Positions 28,055 through 40,300 are shown, counted from the first letter of the stretch. The stretch is DNA of 64,000 nt from Plumapathes pennacea (GCA_964036295.1 OZ038463.1:19455069-19519068), one strand, 5' to 3'. Translations and numbers: made by a program. The notes: generated by a model not told the origin, from the sequence alone.

Positions 28055-31000
28055 ACTATTTAAGAGCGACTTTTTTTTCTGACCGGCTGAGGCACATCAG
28101 TCAAAATTCGGGGTTCTTTTTATTTTGTCAATAGATAACCTATGGTTTGCCAATCACCCTGGTATATTTAGTTTGTCCGGAAGTTTTTTTATTTCGTGAA
28201 ATTTTTGAAAAACCGCCATATCCCTCGAAATCACTAAAATGAAAGGATTTGGAGGACCACAAAAACCTTCGCACGCGACCGCGCAACGAAACTCTACACA
28301 TAAATGTCCTCATCTATTGATTAAGAAGACATCTACGAGCAATTTGAACCTATAAATAGAATTATAGGTCAAATATTGAATATCTGGTGTCGGGGCAAAG
28401 ACAGCCCAAATTCCAGTGCTCGCAAATCTCAGTTCAGAGCACTTATTCAAAAAATCATTTCTATGTCCGGTATAACTCAGATTGGCATACAAATTCGGTT
28501 GTAATATCTAGAAATGTTGTTCTTATTTAGGATATAAAAATTAATTTGGTACTTTTCATTGCTCGAAAGAACTAACGCGGCTAATTTTGCCAAATTCACA
28601 ACTTCGACTTGTAAATAACGCGCAACGATCAATTCACACTTTCGGATAAACTCCAACAAAAACTTTGCCTTCCATGTCAAACTTGGCACAAAACTCTGTA
28701 GGAGACCTTATAATAAGTTTAACTTTCAATACAACCGGTTAACGATTGATTTATGTGGTTTTTCCTATCAAAATGCCTCTTCAACTCAGTGGTCGACAAG
28801 CGTTAATTAATTACTTCACTTTCTTTGCCAATTTACGCCTCATTTCGCTTTATTCTGCTACAATATAGCACAAAGATGTTTCCAAGGATGTCCCTGTTGC
28901 TTTAAGAGCTCTTTCTTGTAAAAAATGAAAGAGTCATGCAGTCAAAGTATATGCGCCGACGTCGCCGTGCGTTCGTTATTGGTGTCACGCAATCTTAAAA
29001 CTCAGCGAGATATGTTTATTATATTTTACAGTTACATTGATATCCCTTGTTTGACCCAAAAATTTATTAACTTTGTTTTGTCATTATCGCTACCGGGAAT
29101 GAAAATGCGACATGAAACTTTATTATTTGGGTATCAAAGTGGCCAAATAATGAAAAAAACAACAACAATAGAATTTGTACTTGAAGTGATACATGAATAC
29201 GCATCTGGCCAAGAAATATTTTGTTTTCTTTATACACAAATAAAACATGATAAGATCAGTAGCTTTTAGTGGCACCTAGATTTCAAACTGAGCTGACTTT
29301 ATTTACCAAAACGAGTTATTTTACCGGATCCGGCTGAATGAACTGCACACAGATCTAATAAGAAACTGACAAAGAAGTGATATGCACATTTTAACTGGCC
29401 TAACTGGCCTAATTGGCAAGAAATCTTTATTTATGTGACTGTCTCTCAAGAGTTTTATCTGTTCATGAAGCGCATGAGTAATCCAAATATTGCATTTATA
29501 CCCCCACCCCCCAATCACCCTCATGTTGTTGTTGTTGTTGTTGTTTTGTTGTTTTTGTTTTTGTTTTTCGGCTCTAATATGACCTCTTCTCAAATTTACA
29601 TCACTAACAGAGATTCACATTTTAGTTCTTTTCCGTAATTTTCTTTCTATTCAGTGGCCTTCTTGTCTTGTTCATTTCAGTGCCGAGGGAAAAGAAAGAA
29701 AATGAAAGGACTCGTAAAGGCGCGGTCGGGTGGGGCAACTTCCGTTTTACTTTTTCCCGACACCAAAATGAATACCTATTTTGGTTGTCGAAGCAGTTCC
29801 CGTTAGGTGTTAGGAAAAAATAGCAACGGTGACATAAAAGTTTCGGTTTTTCAAAACAGACTTAGCAAATTGAGAAGTGGAGGTGAGTCCGTAATGGAGA
29901 TAAGTTGCTCATTTCAGCGACTGGTCGGGGATATTATGCCCTTGACAAGCGAAACAAAGTATCAGAAAGCAACGCGACAGCAATTCCCCTTCTTTCCTGT
30001 ACTAAGGATATTTCGGGGCACAAAAAGGCGATGGGGATAAGCGATGTTGAAACCGAAGTTGAATCGATATTAGCACGGGCGTCGATATTTACTCCGCCGT
30101 CTGATATATCAAAATTGACGATTTGCTCTTCTTTGCGAATTGGTTGGCGCAAAGGATCGCAGCGTTGCCGAGTTCCAGCGGACCTATGCAGACATGGTGA
30201 GAAAGGAAAATCGCGCAAGGCTGATCGCGGGATCAACAAAGCGCTCTCTAGGACAATCCTTCGCCGCACTGGTATATTTGTTGCGGCTGGTTCGGGTACG
30301 TGCGTCAAGTCTTTATTTTATAATTTGTTATCTGTTCTGATAGGAAACTCATTTCCAAATCTGGCTTCATATTTTCTTTATTGGTACAATTAAAAAAAGG
30401 AAAATATAACTCTGAGATTATCTGCAGTGCATGGGTGTGCTTACGGTACATACTAAAACTAATTTATTCCAAGTAGATTACTGTAACTTTAAAATCACTT
30501 TGCCATGTACGCGCTCACTTCAACTGTATAATAAAGAAATGTATGAATAGTGGGCGCGCCCAGGCTAGGGTTCCCGGGCCAACTTTTTTCATATATACAG
30601 GGCTTTTAACTTAAAAATTGCCGCTGTCGGAATTTTTGATTTTTGATTTTTGATTATTGATTTAATGGAAGGGCACTTTTCGGCCCCAAGCCGGTTTATG
30701 ACACAATTGTATTGGGACAGTGGGTTGTGTTGGGACGGAGTGGAGTCTCAAAGGTGTAAAGTACAAATAATGTATTGGAGAAAATTGAAAATTGCGAGAG
30801 GGGAAGACCAAAATATAGGATCCGTTTCATGGTATGGGGGAGGAGAGGGGAGGGGGAGTATTGGGGGGTATTTTCTATATAGTTGGCTTGCAGCTCCTAA
30901 TGACGTGTACGGTGCAATGTCAAGTCAGAAGAGTTACTTTTGCCTTTGTGCTGTTTTGATTGCTCAGGCCATAACCATTCTAGTTTATGGTTGCTGTTGT

Positions 31001-32127
31001 TTTCATTATTTGGCCACTTTGATACCCAAATAATAAAGTTTCATGTCACATTTTCATTCCCGGTAACGATAATGACAAAACAAAGTTAATATATTTTTGG
31101 GTCAAACAAGGGATATCAATGTAACTAAATATAATAAACATATATCGCTGAGTTTAAGGATTGCGCGACACCAATAACGAACGCACGGTAACGTCGGCGC
31201 GTATATTTTGACTGCATGACTCTTTCATTTTTTACAAGAAAGAGCTCTTAAAGTGACAGGGACTTCCTTGGAAATATATTTGTGCCATATTGTAGCAGTA
31301 TAAAGCGAAATGAGGCGTAAATTGGCAAAGAAAGTGATGTTCAAGACTTGCCGTATTTAAGCGATCAGTTCAGTGCTTGTCGACCACTGAGTTGAAGAGG
31401 CATTTTGATAGGAAAAACCACATAAAACAATCGTTAACCGGTGGTATGGAAAGTTAAACTTATTTTAAGGTCTCCTACAGAGTTTTGTGCCAAGTTTGAC
31501 GTGGAGGGCGAAGTTTTGTTCGAGTTTATCCGAAAGTGTAAATTGATCGTTGCGCGTTGTTTACAAGTCGAAGTTGTGAATTTGGCAAAATTAGCCGCGT
31601 TAGTTCTTTCGAGCAATGAAAAGTACCAAACTAATTTTTATATTCTAAATAAGAACAACACTTCTAGATATTACAACCGAATTTGTATGCAAATCTGAGT
31701 TATACCGGACATAGAAATGATTTTTTGAAAAAGTGCTCTAAACTGAGATTTGCGAGCATTGAAATTTGGGCTGTCTTTGCCCCGACACCAGATATTCAAT
31801 ATTTGACCTATAATTCTATTTATAGGTTCAAATTGCTCGTAGATGTCTTCTTAATCAATAGATGAGGTCATTTATGTGTAGAGTTTCGTTGCGCGGCACG
31901 CGCGCGAAGGCTTTTGTGGTCCTCCTAATCCCTTTCATTTTAGTCATTTTGAGGTGTAGCGGTTTTTAATTTTTTTCTTGAAACTCCAAATATTTTTGAA
32001 CAAAATAAGTATACGAGAGTAATTGGCACACCATAGGCTACCTCTGGACAAGATATGAAGAACTCCGATTTTTGACTCATGTGCCACATTATTCTCACTT
32101 CACCCGGTGTTTAGGAAAATTCGCTCT
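28055..32127. mobile_element. Foldback element with ~1.1-kb inverted arms
   Basis: The left arm (about 28055-29170) and right arm (about 30985-32127) are inverted copies. Examples are AATATTTGACCTATAATTCT in the right arm against its complement at 28365-28384, and CCCAAATAATAAAGTTTCATG at 31024 against its complement at 29112. The arms are a little diverged. The ~1.8-kb centre has no recognisable transposase. Outer ends fade at GCTCTTAA, and no target duplication was identified. Short frames shared by both arms (about 60-70 codons) are unrecognised. Confidence 0.75.
29171..30984. other. Centre of the foldback element; no gene recognised
   Basis: Contains (GTT)n near 29525-29550, a 162-codon plus frame (29905-30393) that overlaps an equally open minus frame and has no domain, and at 30530-30606 a one-armed relic of the inverted-repeat MITE at 34353-34598 (AAGAAATGTATGAATAGT, CCCGGGCCAACTTTTTTC, TATACAGGGC). 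Confidence 0.45.
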
Positions 32128-32715
32128 TAATGCGGCCCAAACGAGCCTTTCATTAGCGAAAACTTGGTTTGTTGGGCTAAACTAGAATTTGTCATGCACC
32201 TGTGCCCAAATGAATATATGACTAAATGACAAGCTGAAAACTAATGATTCCTAAAAACAATGGTCCAGTGATGAATATACATTCCTGTGGCGGTATTAAA
32301 CTTCATTTGTCTTCAACCGACAAGAGGGTAGTATACAGTCACAGAAGTTCAACCTCGCGCAATTGACCGCTTTGCTTCCTGAGGAAAACCATTCTGTGAT
32401 GTGTACGAGTTTCCTTTACAAGGAAATGTGTGGAGAGGCCGCAGGGTATATTCATCACCACACGTGCAAAAACTTCCATGCTGTATAGTTCCTGAAGAAA
32501 TCCAGCACATTTTCCGCCGTTCGACTGCTGGGCGCTTTGGGTATTAAGTGACCCATCTCTACCTTAAGCCTCGTTTTCATGAGCGACACAACTTCAAGCA
32601 CAAGAGATACTGCGACGCAAGCACAAGCGCACGGAAATTGATCACTTTTGATCCTTGCTTGCGCTCAGTGCGCTTGTATCGAACCTGTAAGAACTCTTAG
32701 GCTCTGTTTGTATAG
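32128..32715. other. No gene seen
   Basis: Unique-looking spacer. GCGACACAACTTCAAGCACA with later AAGCACAAGCGCACGG is locally repetitive. Confidence 0.35.
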
Positions 32716-32822
32716 GTAATCGCATGATTTCGAGTGCAATTTGGAATAAATTAGCACGAGTAAATTTTTCGAGCGCCGCGCGAGTGCAATTTGTGGTCTT
32801 TGAAAAATTTACGAGCGCTTAT

Positions 32823-34006
32823 TTATAATGGTAATAGGACTGAGTGGAGTCCGATTCGGTCTGTAATCATACGAGTGATTACGAAATCGGACGACCGCGC
32901 TTCGCGGGAGTCTGATTTCGTAATCACGAGTATGATTACAGACCGACATCGGACGACACGAAGTCCTCTTACCAATTAATCATAAATATTACAATTTCTG
33001 AGAATGAAATGATCATATAACTTCAGCGTCTTCTCCTGTACTATACATAAAAACAAAGCATCAAGAAGTACTTCATCGCCGATCTATTTTAACACGCGCG
33101 TACACACGGTTCGGCGTTTGTAAACACGCCGCTTGTTCGTAGTTATCTAGCTCTCAGTTATATCAACTTAAAATACTTGAGAGAAAGAAGAAGCTAATTT
33201 ACCCAATGATTTGAGTTGAATGCGGATTTTTGAAGTAAAAGTAAAAAATGTGTAAGTTCTTTACACTCAGTAAAAATCAGTAAACCCATCACGAACTCAC
33301 AAATTGAAAGACAGTTTATTTCGACTTTTCAGGTTTACATTTTTTAACATAACAGGTACTTTGAAACTCAGAATACTAGTTTATTTTTTTCACAGAAGTT
33401 TACTCCAAAGCATTCAAAGGAAATATTCAAGACTGAAAAAATCTGTATCTTAGCGGGTCGGCACAGCAATTACAAACTTACCGATTTCTTGACGGCTTAA
33501 ATTTCTAGGAGCGTTTGTCCATCACAGTCCATCACAACAAAGTTAAGTTTCTTCCATGATTTTGAAATGAATTAACGACGTTCGTTGACATTGGCCGAGC
33601 CGTAAGTTTCAGAGTGTCTATAGCACAGCATGCTGGCGATGTCGTGAACTAAACAAACGCGCCCGACCGGCGAAAATTTCCTGTCTTCTTTCGTTACATA
33701 GTGACTGTTCACGTTCTTTGATTGACCACAAACTGTTCCTTGCATGTTAAGTTGTCCAAGAATTAACAAAATTCGCCTTTCGAGAAGCCACAAACTCACA
33801 CCGGCAATCGAGTTTTCCACTGAAAATCAGTGTAACGCTGATTGGTGCATTTAAATTTCACTCTTGCTTATGATTGGTCAAGCCAACTGTCCGATTACAG
33901 AACAAAGAAGTATCCGATTACAGAACAATAGGTGTCCAATTAATGATTAATCGGGGGGGTTTATGAACCAATCACATTCGAGGAAATTGTAATATTTATG
34001 ATTAAT
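32823..34006 (-). mobile_element. Hairpin-headed element, copy 1 (1184 bp)
   Basis: Nearly identical to 52306-53490 and 57204-58386. One end is a long palindrome (arms around CTGTAATCATACGAGTGATT, centre CCGCGCTTCGCGG). Then ATTAATCATAAATATTACAA just inside the palindrome is repeated inverted at the far end (TTGTAATATTTATGATTAAT). The interior carries a minus-strand frame conserved in all copies. No transposase was recognised. Strand is given by that frame. Confidence 0.8.
33572..33820 (-). CDS. Conserved small frame of the hairpin-headed element, copy 1
   Basis: Open minus-strand frame of 82 codons beginning with GTG right after an acceptor-like GATTTTCAG. The first ATG is at internal codon 26, leaving 57 residues. 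The protein is identical in all three copies in the window; the copies differ at three bases within it and all three are silent. No family recognised. It could be an exon of a small element-encoded protein, or a chance frame in very young copies. Confidence 0.3.
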   Translation of the reverse strand: MENSIAGVSLWLLERRILLILGQLNMQGTVCGQSKNVNSHYVTKEDRKFSPVGRVCLVHDIASMLCYRHSETYGSANVNERR

Positions 34007-34040
34007 TCCAAAATTGCACGAGAAATCATGTGATTACTTG

Positions 34041-34352
34041 TTAATAACATGCATACAATAATTTACGTCGCGCAATTGTTTTTCAATTTCGTTACAACTT
34101 ACAAGTGTCTCCCAAGAACTTTGTTTTCTCGCAAACAGAATCGGATTCGTCCTGAGGAATGAAAACACGCCCTTTTGTTTTGTTTGGCTTCGCAAACACG
34201 CGCTCCAGCTGTGGGCAATTATTAATTTCAAATTTCTGCACTCTTAATTTCACATTTCTGCACTGTTAATTACACGTTTTTGCACTGTTTGGGATAAATT
34301 TACGTGCGCTCAGCCAATCAGAATGCAGAAATTATTGTATGCATGTTATTAA
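34041..34352. mobile_element. 312-bp MITE with TTAATAACATGCATACAATA termini
   Basis: TTAATAACATGCATACAATA at 34041 is matched by TATTGTATGCATGTTATTAA at 34333-34352; the pairing extends to 23 bp. The interior is non-coding with repeated TTCACATTTCTGCACT phrases. Confidence 0.75.
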
Positions 34353-34598
34353 TATGAGAAAAAATTGACCCGGGGACCCGAGTCACCCTCCTCCCCGAGT
34401 CACCCTGGGTGCGCCAACTATTCATACATTTCTTTATAAACTGAAGAGAGCGTTAACACGGCCAAGTGATTTGTCATGTAAACGCTCGCTTCGATTTATA
34501 AAGAAATGTATGAATAGTTGGCGCACCCCGGGTGACTCGGGGAGGAGGGTGACTTGGGTCCCCAGGCCAACTCTTTCTCGTATAAACAGGGCCTTAGT
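34353..34598. mobile_element. Long inverted-repeat MITE (GAGTCACCC family)
   Basis: Arms of about 80 bp, from GGGGACCCGAGTCACCCTCC through GCGCCAACTATTCATACATT to TCTTTATAAA, are repeated inverted after a ~50-bp loop. The right end reads CGTATAAACAGGGCCT. The left end lacks this and abuts the preceding MITE, so one element truncated the other. A one-armed relative is at 30530-30606. Confidence 0.75.
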
Positions 34599-34847
34599 GC
34601 TTACGCCTCTCGTGAAAACCAGGCTTTAAACTTAGTAGTTTAACCTTTAAACGCTTCGAGTGGTCCAGCTACACACCGACTCCTCTCATCGGCTAAAGCC
34701 TACCTTTAAGCTGAAAGGATCCCTCTGGGCCCGGGCCCTGGTTTAGAATCACCTATCTCTTGGTCCAATACGCAAGGAACTGTCTGATAGAGTGCTCTTG
34801 GTTCTCATTCTCAGCACTTGTGATCGTGACAAGAATGATGACGTTTG
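34599..34847. other. No gene seen
   Basis: Includes CTCTCGTGAAAACCAGGC near 34608, matching one end of the MITE at 53623-53766, probably a relic. Confidence 0.4.
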
Positions 34848-35195
34848 TTATCTTCCCGGAGGGTTAGGGTTCGGTTTGATTTGGTAGATATTTCTTTTGT
34901 CTGGTGCTTTGTTGGATTTGTTTCGTCTGTGATGGTTGCTGCTTAACGATCTCATAATGGTTTCTACTTGCTGCGTTGTTGTAGCCGTAGGAGGGGGAAC
35001 TCTGGCTGTCGTGGACGCGGTTGCTAAGGCCAAGTCTACTGTATATCCGTTCTGTCGACGTAGTTCTCCGACCGTTGATTGTTTCTGACTGTAATAACTC
35101 GTTGGGCATGCAGGACAGTACTGTACGTCTGCAATGTAGTTGCTATTTTCAGGCTTTTGCTTGACTGTGAAGTTGGACAGAGCAAGTTGAGATGC
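34848..35195 (-). CDS. Possible terminal exon of an unknown protein
   Basis: The minus-strand frame is open for 115 codons from 35195 to TAA 34850-34848. Just upstream is an AG (GCGCTAG) that could serve as acceptor, though its pyrimidine tract is poor. The peptide has SNFTVKQKPENSNY, a CPAC pair of cysteines (VQYCPACPTSYY), a Thr/Ala/Pro-rich stretch (STTARVPPPTATTTQQ) and a basic tail. No family recognised. The lack of stops plus non-random composition make it a candidate; no upstream exon was found. Confidence 0.25.
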   Translation of the reverse strand, partial: ASQLALSNFTVKQKPENSNYIADVQYCPACPTSYYSQKQSTVGELRRQNGYTVDLALATASTTARVPPPTATTTQQVETIMRSLSSNHHRRNKSNKAPDKRNIYQIKPNPNPPGR

Positions 35196-36000
35196 CTAGC
35201 GCTGTTTTATAGCTCTCAGATTTGCGGTCTGTGGGTAAATTATAACCTTCATACCCAGGAAATAACTGTGGCGTTTCTTAGTTATTGCCCAAAGTTGTTC
35301 TAACTTCATGGAATTGCACTTTTTCATGTTGCGCTCGGTAGACCCCAATTGACGACTTGCATGGGCATTATCACCTGGTACTTTGGCGTTGTTCAGCTAA
35401 AAAGAACTGCTCCTACTCCCTCATGTGGCTGGCGTCCTATTCTGAGGGGTTTGAGTGGTCTGGGAATCAAACGATTGGTGCAGCTGTTGTGAGTCTCTTT
35501 GTAAGTTCATCAAAGCCGGCTACTTGTAAAACAGGCCTCATCGCTGGCTGAGCAGTACTGCGAGGCGCTTCCCGGCTTTCAGCTCGACTCGTTGAAAGCT
35601 GTTTACTGACTCGTGCGATCTGGACAAATCTATACTGTATCGGGCAAAACCAAGGAAGGATCGGGGTTTCTTCGCACTAGTGGGTGTCGGTCACTGTACT
35701 GCTGCAATAATTAATCTTTTCTGCACCTTACTGAGAGTTGATGCCCCCGGGAGTGGGAGCGATACTGGAATGTCATCGGTGGTGAAGTTCTTGTGTCTAA
35801 ATGTCTCAGTACAGCCGAGGTTGTCTTCCATTTGGTTTCTGGGGTCGCTGATGAGATCTACAGCGCACAGGACGCTAATTCTCGTTTTGATGTGACTGTC
35901 TGACTGTTAACTAGTGAGGGTTTTAATGACCATTATTCCATCAGGTAAGGGTACACTGAATCACTGTATACATAATGACTTAAATACGCGTGCAAAGTGA
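35196..36000. other. No supported gene
   Basis: Several short frames, none with recognisable domains or paired splice sites. Confidence 0.35.
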
Positions 36001-36380
36001 TACGCTGTCTCGGACTCTATCTCAACATTATACATCTACATGATACATGACTCTGGTGAGAAACTGAAGCTTGGACAAGTAATCTTCAATCCAGACATCA
36101 ACGTCACCATAGAATACCTGATTCAAAGCAATCTATTGGTTCAACAGCGGCAGTTTCCCATAAGTGACATGGATATTACAGTGGTTTCCGGGGAAGACGT
36201 TTCAGACAAAAGCGTGCTCTCCTTTCCGCAATCCAGCTTCCACTCAATAAGGTACTTCGCATCATTTAGCATCACATCATTAGATTATACCGCCAACGCC
36301 CGTTACTCCTGCTTGTACCCAGATGGGTATGACTGGCAAAGTGGGTCTGGATCTATACAACTTTTTCAGAAAAATATGCG
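36001..36380 (+). pseudogene. Possible Ig-like domain exon of a surface receptor, orphan
   Basis: A continuous frame, open from 36001 with first ATG at 36040, gives about 110 residues. Its end reads FSITSLDYTANARYSCLYPD, the D-x-A-x-Y-x-C pattern of the F strand of an immunoglobulin fold; strands upstream (VTIEYLIQSNLLV) fit a C strand. After ~36370 the frame loses any pattern. About 200 bp downstream a different frame has a hydrophobic run (WLIVLVPVIVFVEIAG) that could be a membrane anchor. Fragments of an Ig-receptor gene are plausible, but splice sites are unclear and the parts are out of frame. Confidence 0.3.
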
Positions 36381-36487
36381 TACAACACATCCCTCTTGCG
36401 TGAATCTTGGCGGTCCCAGCCGTGTAATGCGTGTCGACGAATCACTGTTCACCCACATATGCAAGAAGTACCGTGGCCGCCCGCCCC

Positions 36488-36582
36488 AGTCCAAGAAGTG
36501 TGGCTCTTTAGAATGGTTGACTGTTCTACGTGTCCTGTCCAAGAGGTGTGCTCTTTGAAATGGCTGATTGTTCTGGTGCCCG
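36488..36582 (+). repeat. 47-bp imperfect tandem duplication
   Basis: CAAGAAGTGTGGCTCTTTAG followed by AATGGTTGACTGTTCTACGT is repeated as CAAGAGGTGTGCTCTTTGAA and ATGGCTGATTGTTCTGGTGC. Confidence 0.6.
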
Positions 36583-36774
36583 TCATCGTCTTCGTGGAGA
36601 TTGCAGGAACGATATGTCATGCGAGCAACTTGCTGCCGATCATCCGACAGCACGACGGTCATCCATGCATCAATCCAGGCATTAACCACATGAAGGTTAA
36701 CTGATAGAGTCGTACTGGAACCGGACATCACTGAATTGCCCAGTGCAGAAATACAAATAAAAAGGCAACTGCAG

Positions 36775-36776
<2 letters not shown>

Positions 36777-36808
<32 letters not shown>
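36777..36808. repeat. (AC)n microsatellite
   Basis: About 15 uninterrupted AC units. Confidence 0.95.
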
Positions 36809-36812
<4 letters not shown>

Positions 36813-36814
36813 TG

Positions 36815-36892
36815 CGGTATATGTGGAATGGATACACGATACGCACTGGAGTTAGACCACCCCTCCCCCTACTTTTTTGAGGTATATGGCGG
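36815..36892 (+). repeat. GGATACGC minisatellite, dispersed unit
   Basis: ATGTGGAATGGATACACGAT, ACGCACTGGAGTTAGACCAC and CCCTCCCCCTAC match one unit of the arrays at 2712-2945 and 3840-3980. Confidence 0.65.
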
Positions 36893-37073
36893 TGGCCGTT
36901 CAATTGTAACCCAAAAAGCCCCACCCCATCCCGCGCGCTGTTTTGTTCATGCGTCCCATGTGTATACAATTGGTATGCCAACTGACAAGCGTGCCAAAAC
37001 CGGCTTGACTGCATTTTTCACACGTTTCGTTCCATCGTGCACAGAAGCCATTTGTGAGAAGACTTCGACGAAG

Positions 37074-37379
37074 ATGGACGTGTTTGTGAGAAGAGTTGAA
37101 GACAAAATGGTGGAGCAACAAAAATTAGACTTTCTGGTGAGTCTTACTAAGTTGAAACTTGCGACACGCACGAACGTACGAAACGAAATGATCTTACGCT
37201 TAGCTTTATGCCTGTCTTTGAAACATTCCAGGTTATTCAATACATTTCTCTCTTTCTTACAGAGCCTTCACGCCACGCAGCTTTCAGGGCAGTGGAAAAG
37301 AAGCATGGCACATGGACTTGACTCAAAGTTTGCAAGGAACATTTGGCTGGGGGTGACTTCAGACGGAAGACGAATGTAG
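37074..37379 (+). CDS. Possible small two-exon gene
   Basis: ATG 37074 (AAGATGG, strong context) opens 21 codons to donor CTG|GTGAGT at 37136/37137. Acceptor CTCTCTTTCTTACAG ends at 37262, and exon 2 runs in phase to TAG 37377-37379. The spliced product would be about 59 residues, basic, with no known domain. The 126-bp intron is itself in frame and stop-free, and the frame is open upstream to 36828, so a longer or unspliced form is possible. Support is the good splice pair only. Confidence 0.25.
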   Translation: MDVFVRRVEDKMVEQQKLDFLVSLTKLKLATRTNVRNEMILRLALCLSLKHSRLFNTFLSFLQSLHATQLSGQWKRSMAHGLDSKFARNIWLGVTSDGRRM

Positions 37380-40300
37380 AAATGTATTGAACAGAAAACC
37401 GTAAGCTCTGATTTATTGCTATTCTACAGTCGTGTTATTTATTTTGTCTTTGAAAGAGGTGTTCCAAACGTTCTCGGTCAGTTCAATTCGCTCCAATACT
37501 TCATTTACTCTAATTTTGTGAACAAGAACGATTTTAGACGCGGGGGCACTCTTTGAATTTGTTTTACTGCACCACTTCGGGCAAAAACCTGATTTTCTAT
37601 CTGTCAAATAAGTGTAAACCGCACATTATTGCAAGAGAAGGTCGTTATTTTTGCACTAGATGGCTGCATTTGATCCAAATTGCCAAAATTTCCGGATCCG
37701 GTATCGATATTACGCAGAAAAATCCAAAACGATAAATTATGCATACAGATATTGGCTGTTGAAAACAATGTTGTCTAATCAATTAATTTGGTTTACAAAG
37801 AATTCTTGTTGCCCGTGTTTCAGAATTTTCTTGTCAACTTTTTTTCTTGTTGTTTCCTTGCGCGTAACTTTTTTGTTCGTTGTGAAAACGTTGTAGTTAA
37901 GCAGAAATCGATTTAACCTTTTTATTCTTTCTGCTTGTAAATTTATCGTTCTCTTTCTCGACGGTTTAAAAAAATCGCAGAACTTCCCTCGTAAAAAGTT
38001 TTCGTTTATTTTATCGTGTGTGCATTAGGCTCCGATCGCACTCGTAACTTTAACGACATTAATATCAACATTTGCATCATTTGAAGTGCAAACAGCGCTT
38101 GTCACCAGAAATACATGTCAGCAAATTGCTACCAAACATTAAAGAAGCCGTCGTATTGCTCTCGATGCTGACTTATTGACTAAACTTCCTAATGCGACCG
38201 GGCCCTTATTTTCGTCTTCGAAACTTTTTTTTTAGTCGCCCTCGCGTTGATCTTGGTACAAATTTTTACAATATTTCTCCTGTCGCTTTTAAATTTGGGT
38301 ATCAGCTTGATAAATAAATGTTGGACATGTTAGATTTTCTTCCGTGTACCACTTTGTTTCTCAGTTTGGAACACCTTAAGATATTTTTCTTCGTATATAT
38401 ATTTTGGTGCTGTTTCTAGTTATATACTCTTAGGAAATCGAAAGTTGCACTTTTCCGGTACAGGAAGTTTGTGAAATTATTTTTCACGCGAACAAACCAT
38501 TATTTTGATCTGGATATTTATAGTTTTCAAGGCGGAATGAAGATTATTTCGCGGCAGAAATTTACTGTTGTGGAACCTGTTTAGGCAAATTTTACAGTCA
38601 CATTCGTTTCGTGCTGTTTAAATTTTTGAAGGGTGCATCTTTATCTGGTACGACCTGAAAATTTAACTCACAAAATTCAAATGGACTTTGCCTATTCAAA
38701 TAGGAACAATTTTACAGCGAAACTTTGCTCGGAAGCAATGAACAGTTTTGTGTCTTCTTTGATTCATTTGCATCGCAATTTTGGTGGCATGGCCAAATTG
38801 TCTCCGATTTGTCCAAGTCGGGGCGTTTTCTTCGAATTTTCAGGTGTACCAGAGTTTAGGTTAGTGAATTTCTTGAGTTAGAACTGTTTAGTTTGTGGTT
38901 CTGTTAAGTTGGGATGGAAGAGAATCGCGCGCTCTTTTTTTGTCTATTGAATTGGAAAGTCGTTTTGAATCTTCGCACAAATTGCGAAGCTATATGCCCA
39001 ATCTTTTTTAACGTGTACTTTCATTTATCGTGGAACTTCAGCTATCGTCGCTATGTATGAATTTATCTGCATCAGTGGTTTCGTCCGAAAACTATTTGTA
39101 TACAATGGAAGAAGATGAGAGATGAAAGCCAAGGTTCGACGCCATTGATTTCGCAATTCGTGGTTCACTCATCAAAGAAATATTGCGGAAAACGTATCTT
39201 TGCTTCTTCCGTGGGTAATTTAAAGGATATTACATGATATTGTATTTAATATTTGATTTTTGTTGCAAAATCTAATTTATTTAGTTTCCTTTTTGAGCAA
39301 GTTCAAATCGATTTTTCTTGCGGAATCTAATTTATTCATTGTCATTTGCGAGCAATGCGCATCTCTTCCTCCATCCTGGTTTATCAGATCCCTTTGGCTA
39401 AGCACCTTCATTGATGTGCCTAATAAAGACGTGTCTGTGTGCGTGTGCATCACATTTTAAAGTTATCTCATGCCTCAAATGTAATTTGCTTTCACTGTCG
39501 AGGGAAATAAGTTGACTGTTTGCATTTTCGGGAGAGATTTGGTGAATTAGAACCGCGGGAATTGAACAGCAATTCCGCACCAAAGTTTGTTGAGGCACGA
39601 TGTATTTTTACTTGTGATGCATTGGCTGCATCATTTCAAATATACACCGTCCATTTGGCGCTCGCTTCTTAACTTTACATGGCGGGGATTATTGCACGGA
39701 GCAACTGATGTAGGCAATCGGTGTCTGTTTTTTTTCGCGAAGGCTCTAAAAGCGTAGTTGGTGTATTTTGAAATGATTGTAGCCTTTAGCTTTTTAGTGA
39801 AGGACTTCCAGTTTGATGTATTTTATATTTCTGTTGAATGATGTGCTTAATAAAGATGTCTGTGGAGGGGGCGGGAGGGATATCATGTACATGAATATGT
39901 AATATGCAGTGTAACCTGCAAAACCTGTTTTATAATTAAAGATGACATAAGACCATGATGCCTTTCAAACTTTATTGACGTCACATTCAGAGTGTATATA
40001 AGTAAATTTTCCGGTAGGGGAGGTTGGTCGGGGTCAGCGGATGGCACCAGTTATAGTCAAATTTTTTTGCTTACCTAATGAGGTTAATGATCGGACTTTG
40101 AAACAGCAAGAGTAATAGAGTTGTACCAGTTCTGTAGTAGTACAAGAGCACTACTAATCTCTTACAACCACTATTACTATTACTACTTCAAAGCCCATCC
40201 GCGAACAAAGTAGTTAAGCAAAGTAAATTGAAGGAGAGGCTCTGAGAAACGGAAAGCTGATAACGCGACGGAAAAAAGTTGATAAAAATTGGGATATTTA

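Larger units (their letters stand above)
32716..34040. mobile_element. Older inverted-repeat element split by hairpin-headed element copy 1
   Basis: GTAATCGCATGATTTCGAGT and GCAATTTGGAAT at 32717-32748 match the complement of ATTCCAAAATTGC and ACGAGAAATCATGTGATTAC at 34006-34037. The 1.18-kb element at 32823-34006 lies between, abutting the right terminal repeat, so the right half of the older element has been replaced or lost. Confidence 0.5.

Noticed and set aside
29905..30393. 162-codon frame in the centre of the 4-kb foldback element
   Set aside because: An equally long minus-strand frame overlaps it. Neither has a recognisable domain or splice context.
36366..36806. 146-codon minus-strand frame rich in Cys/Val at its start
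   Set aside because: The Cys/Val run is translated from the (AC)n microsatellite and the rest overlaps a tandem duplication.
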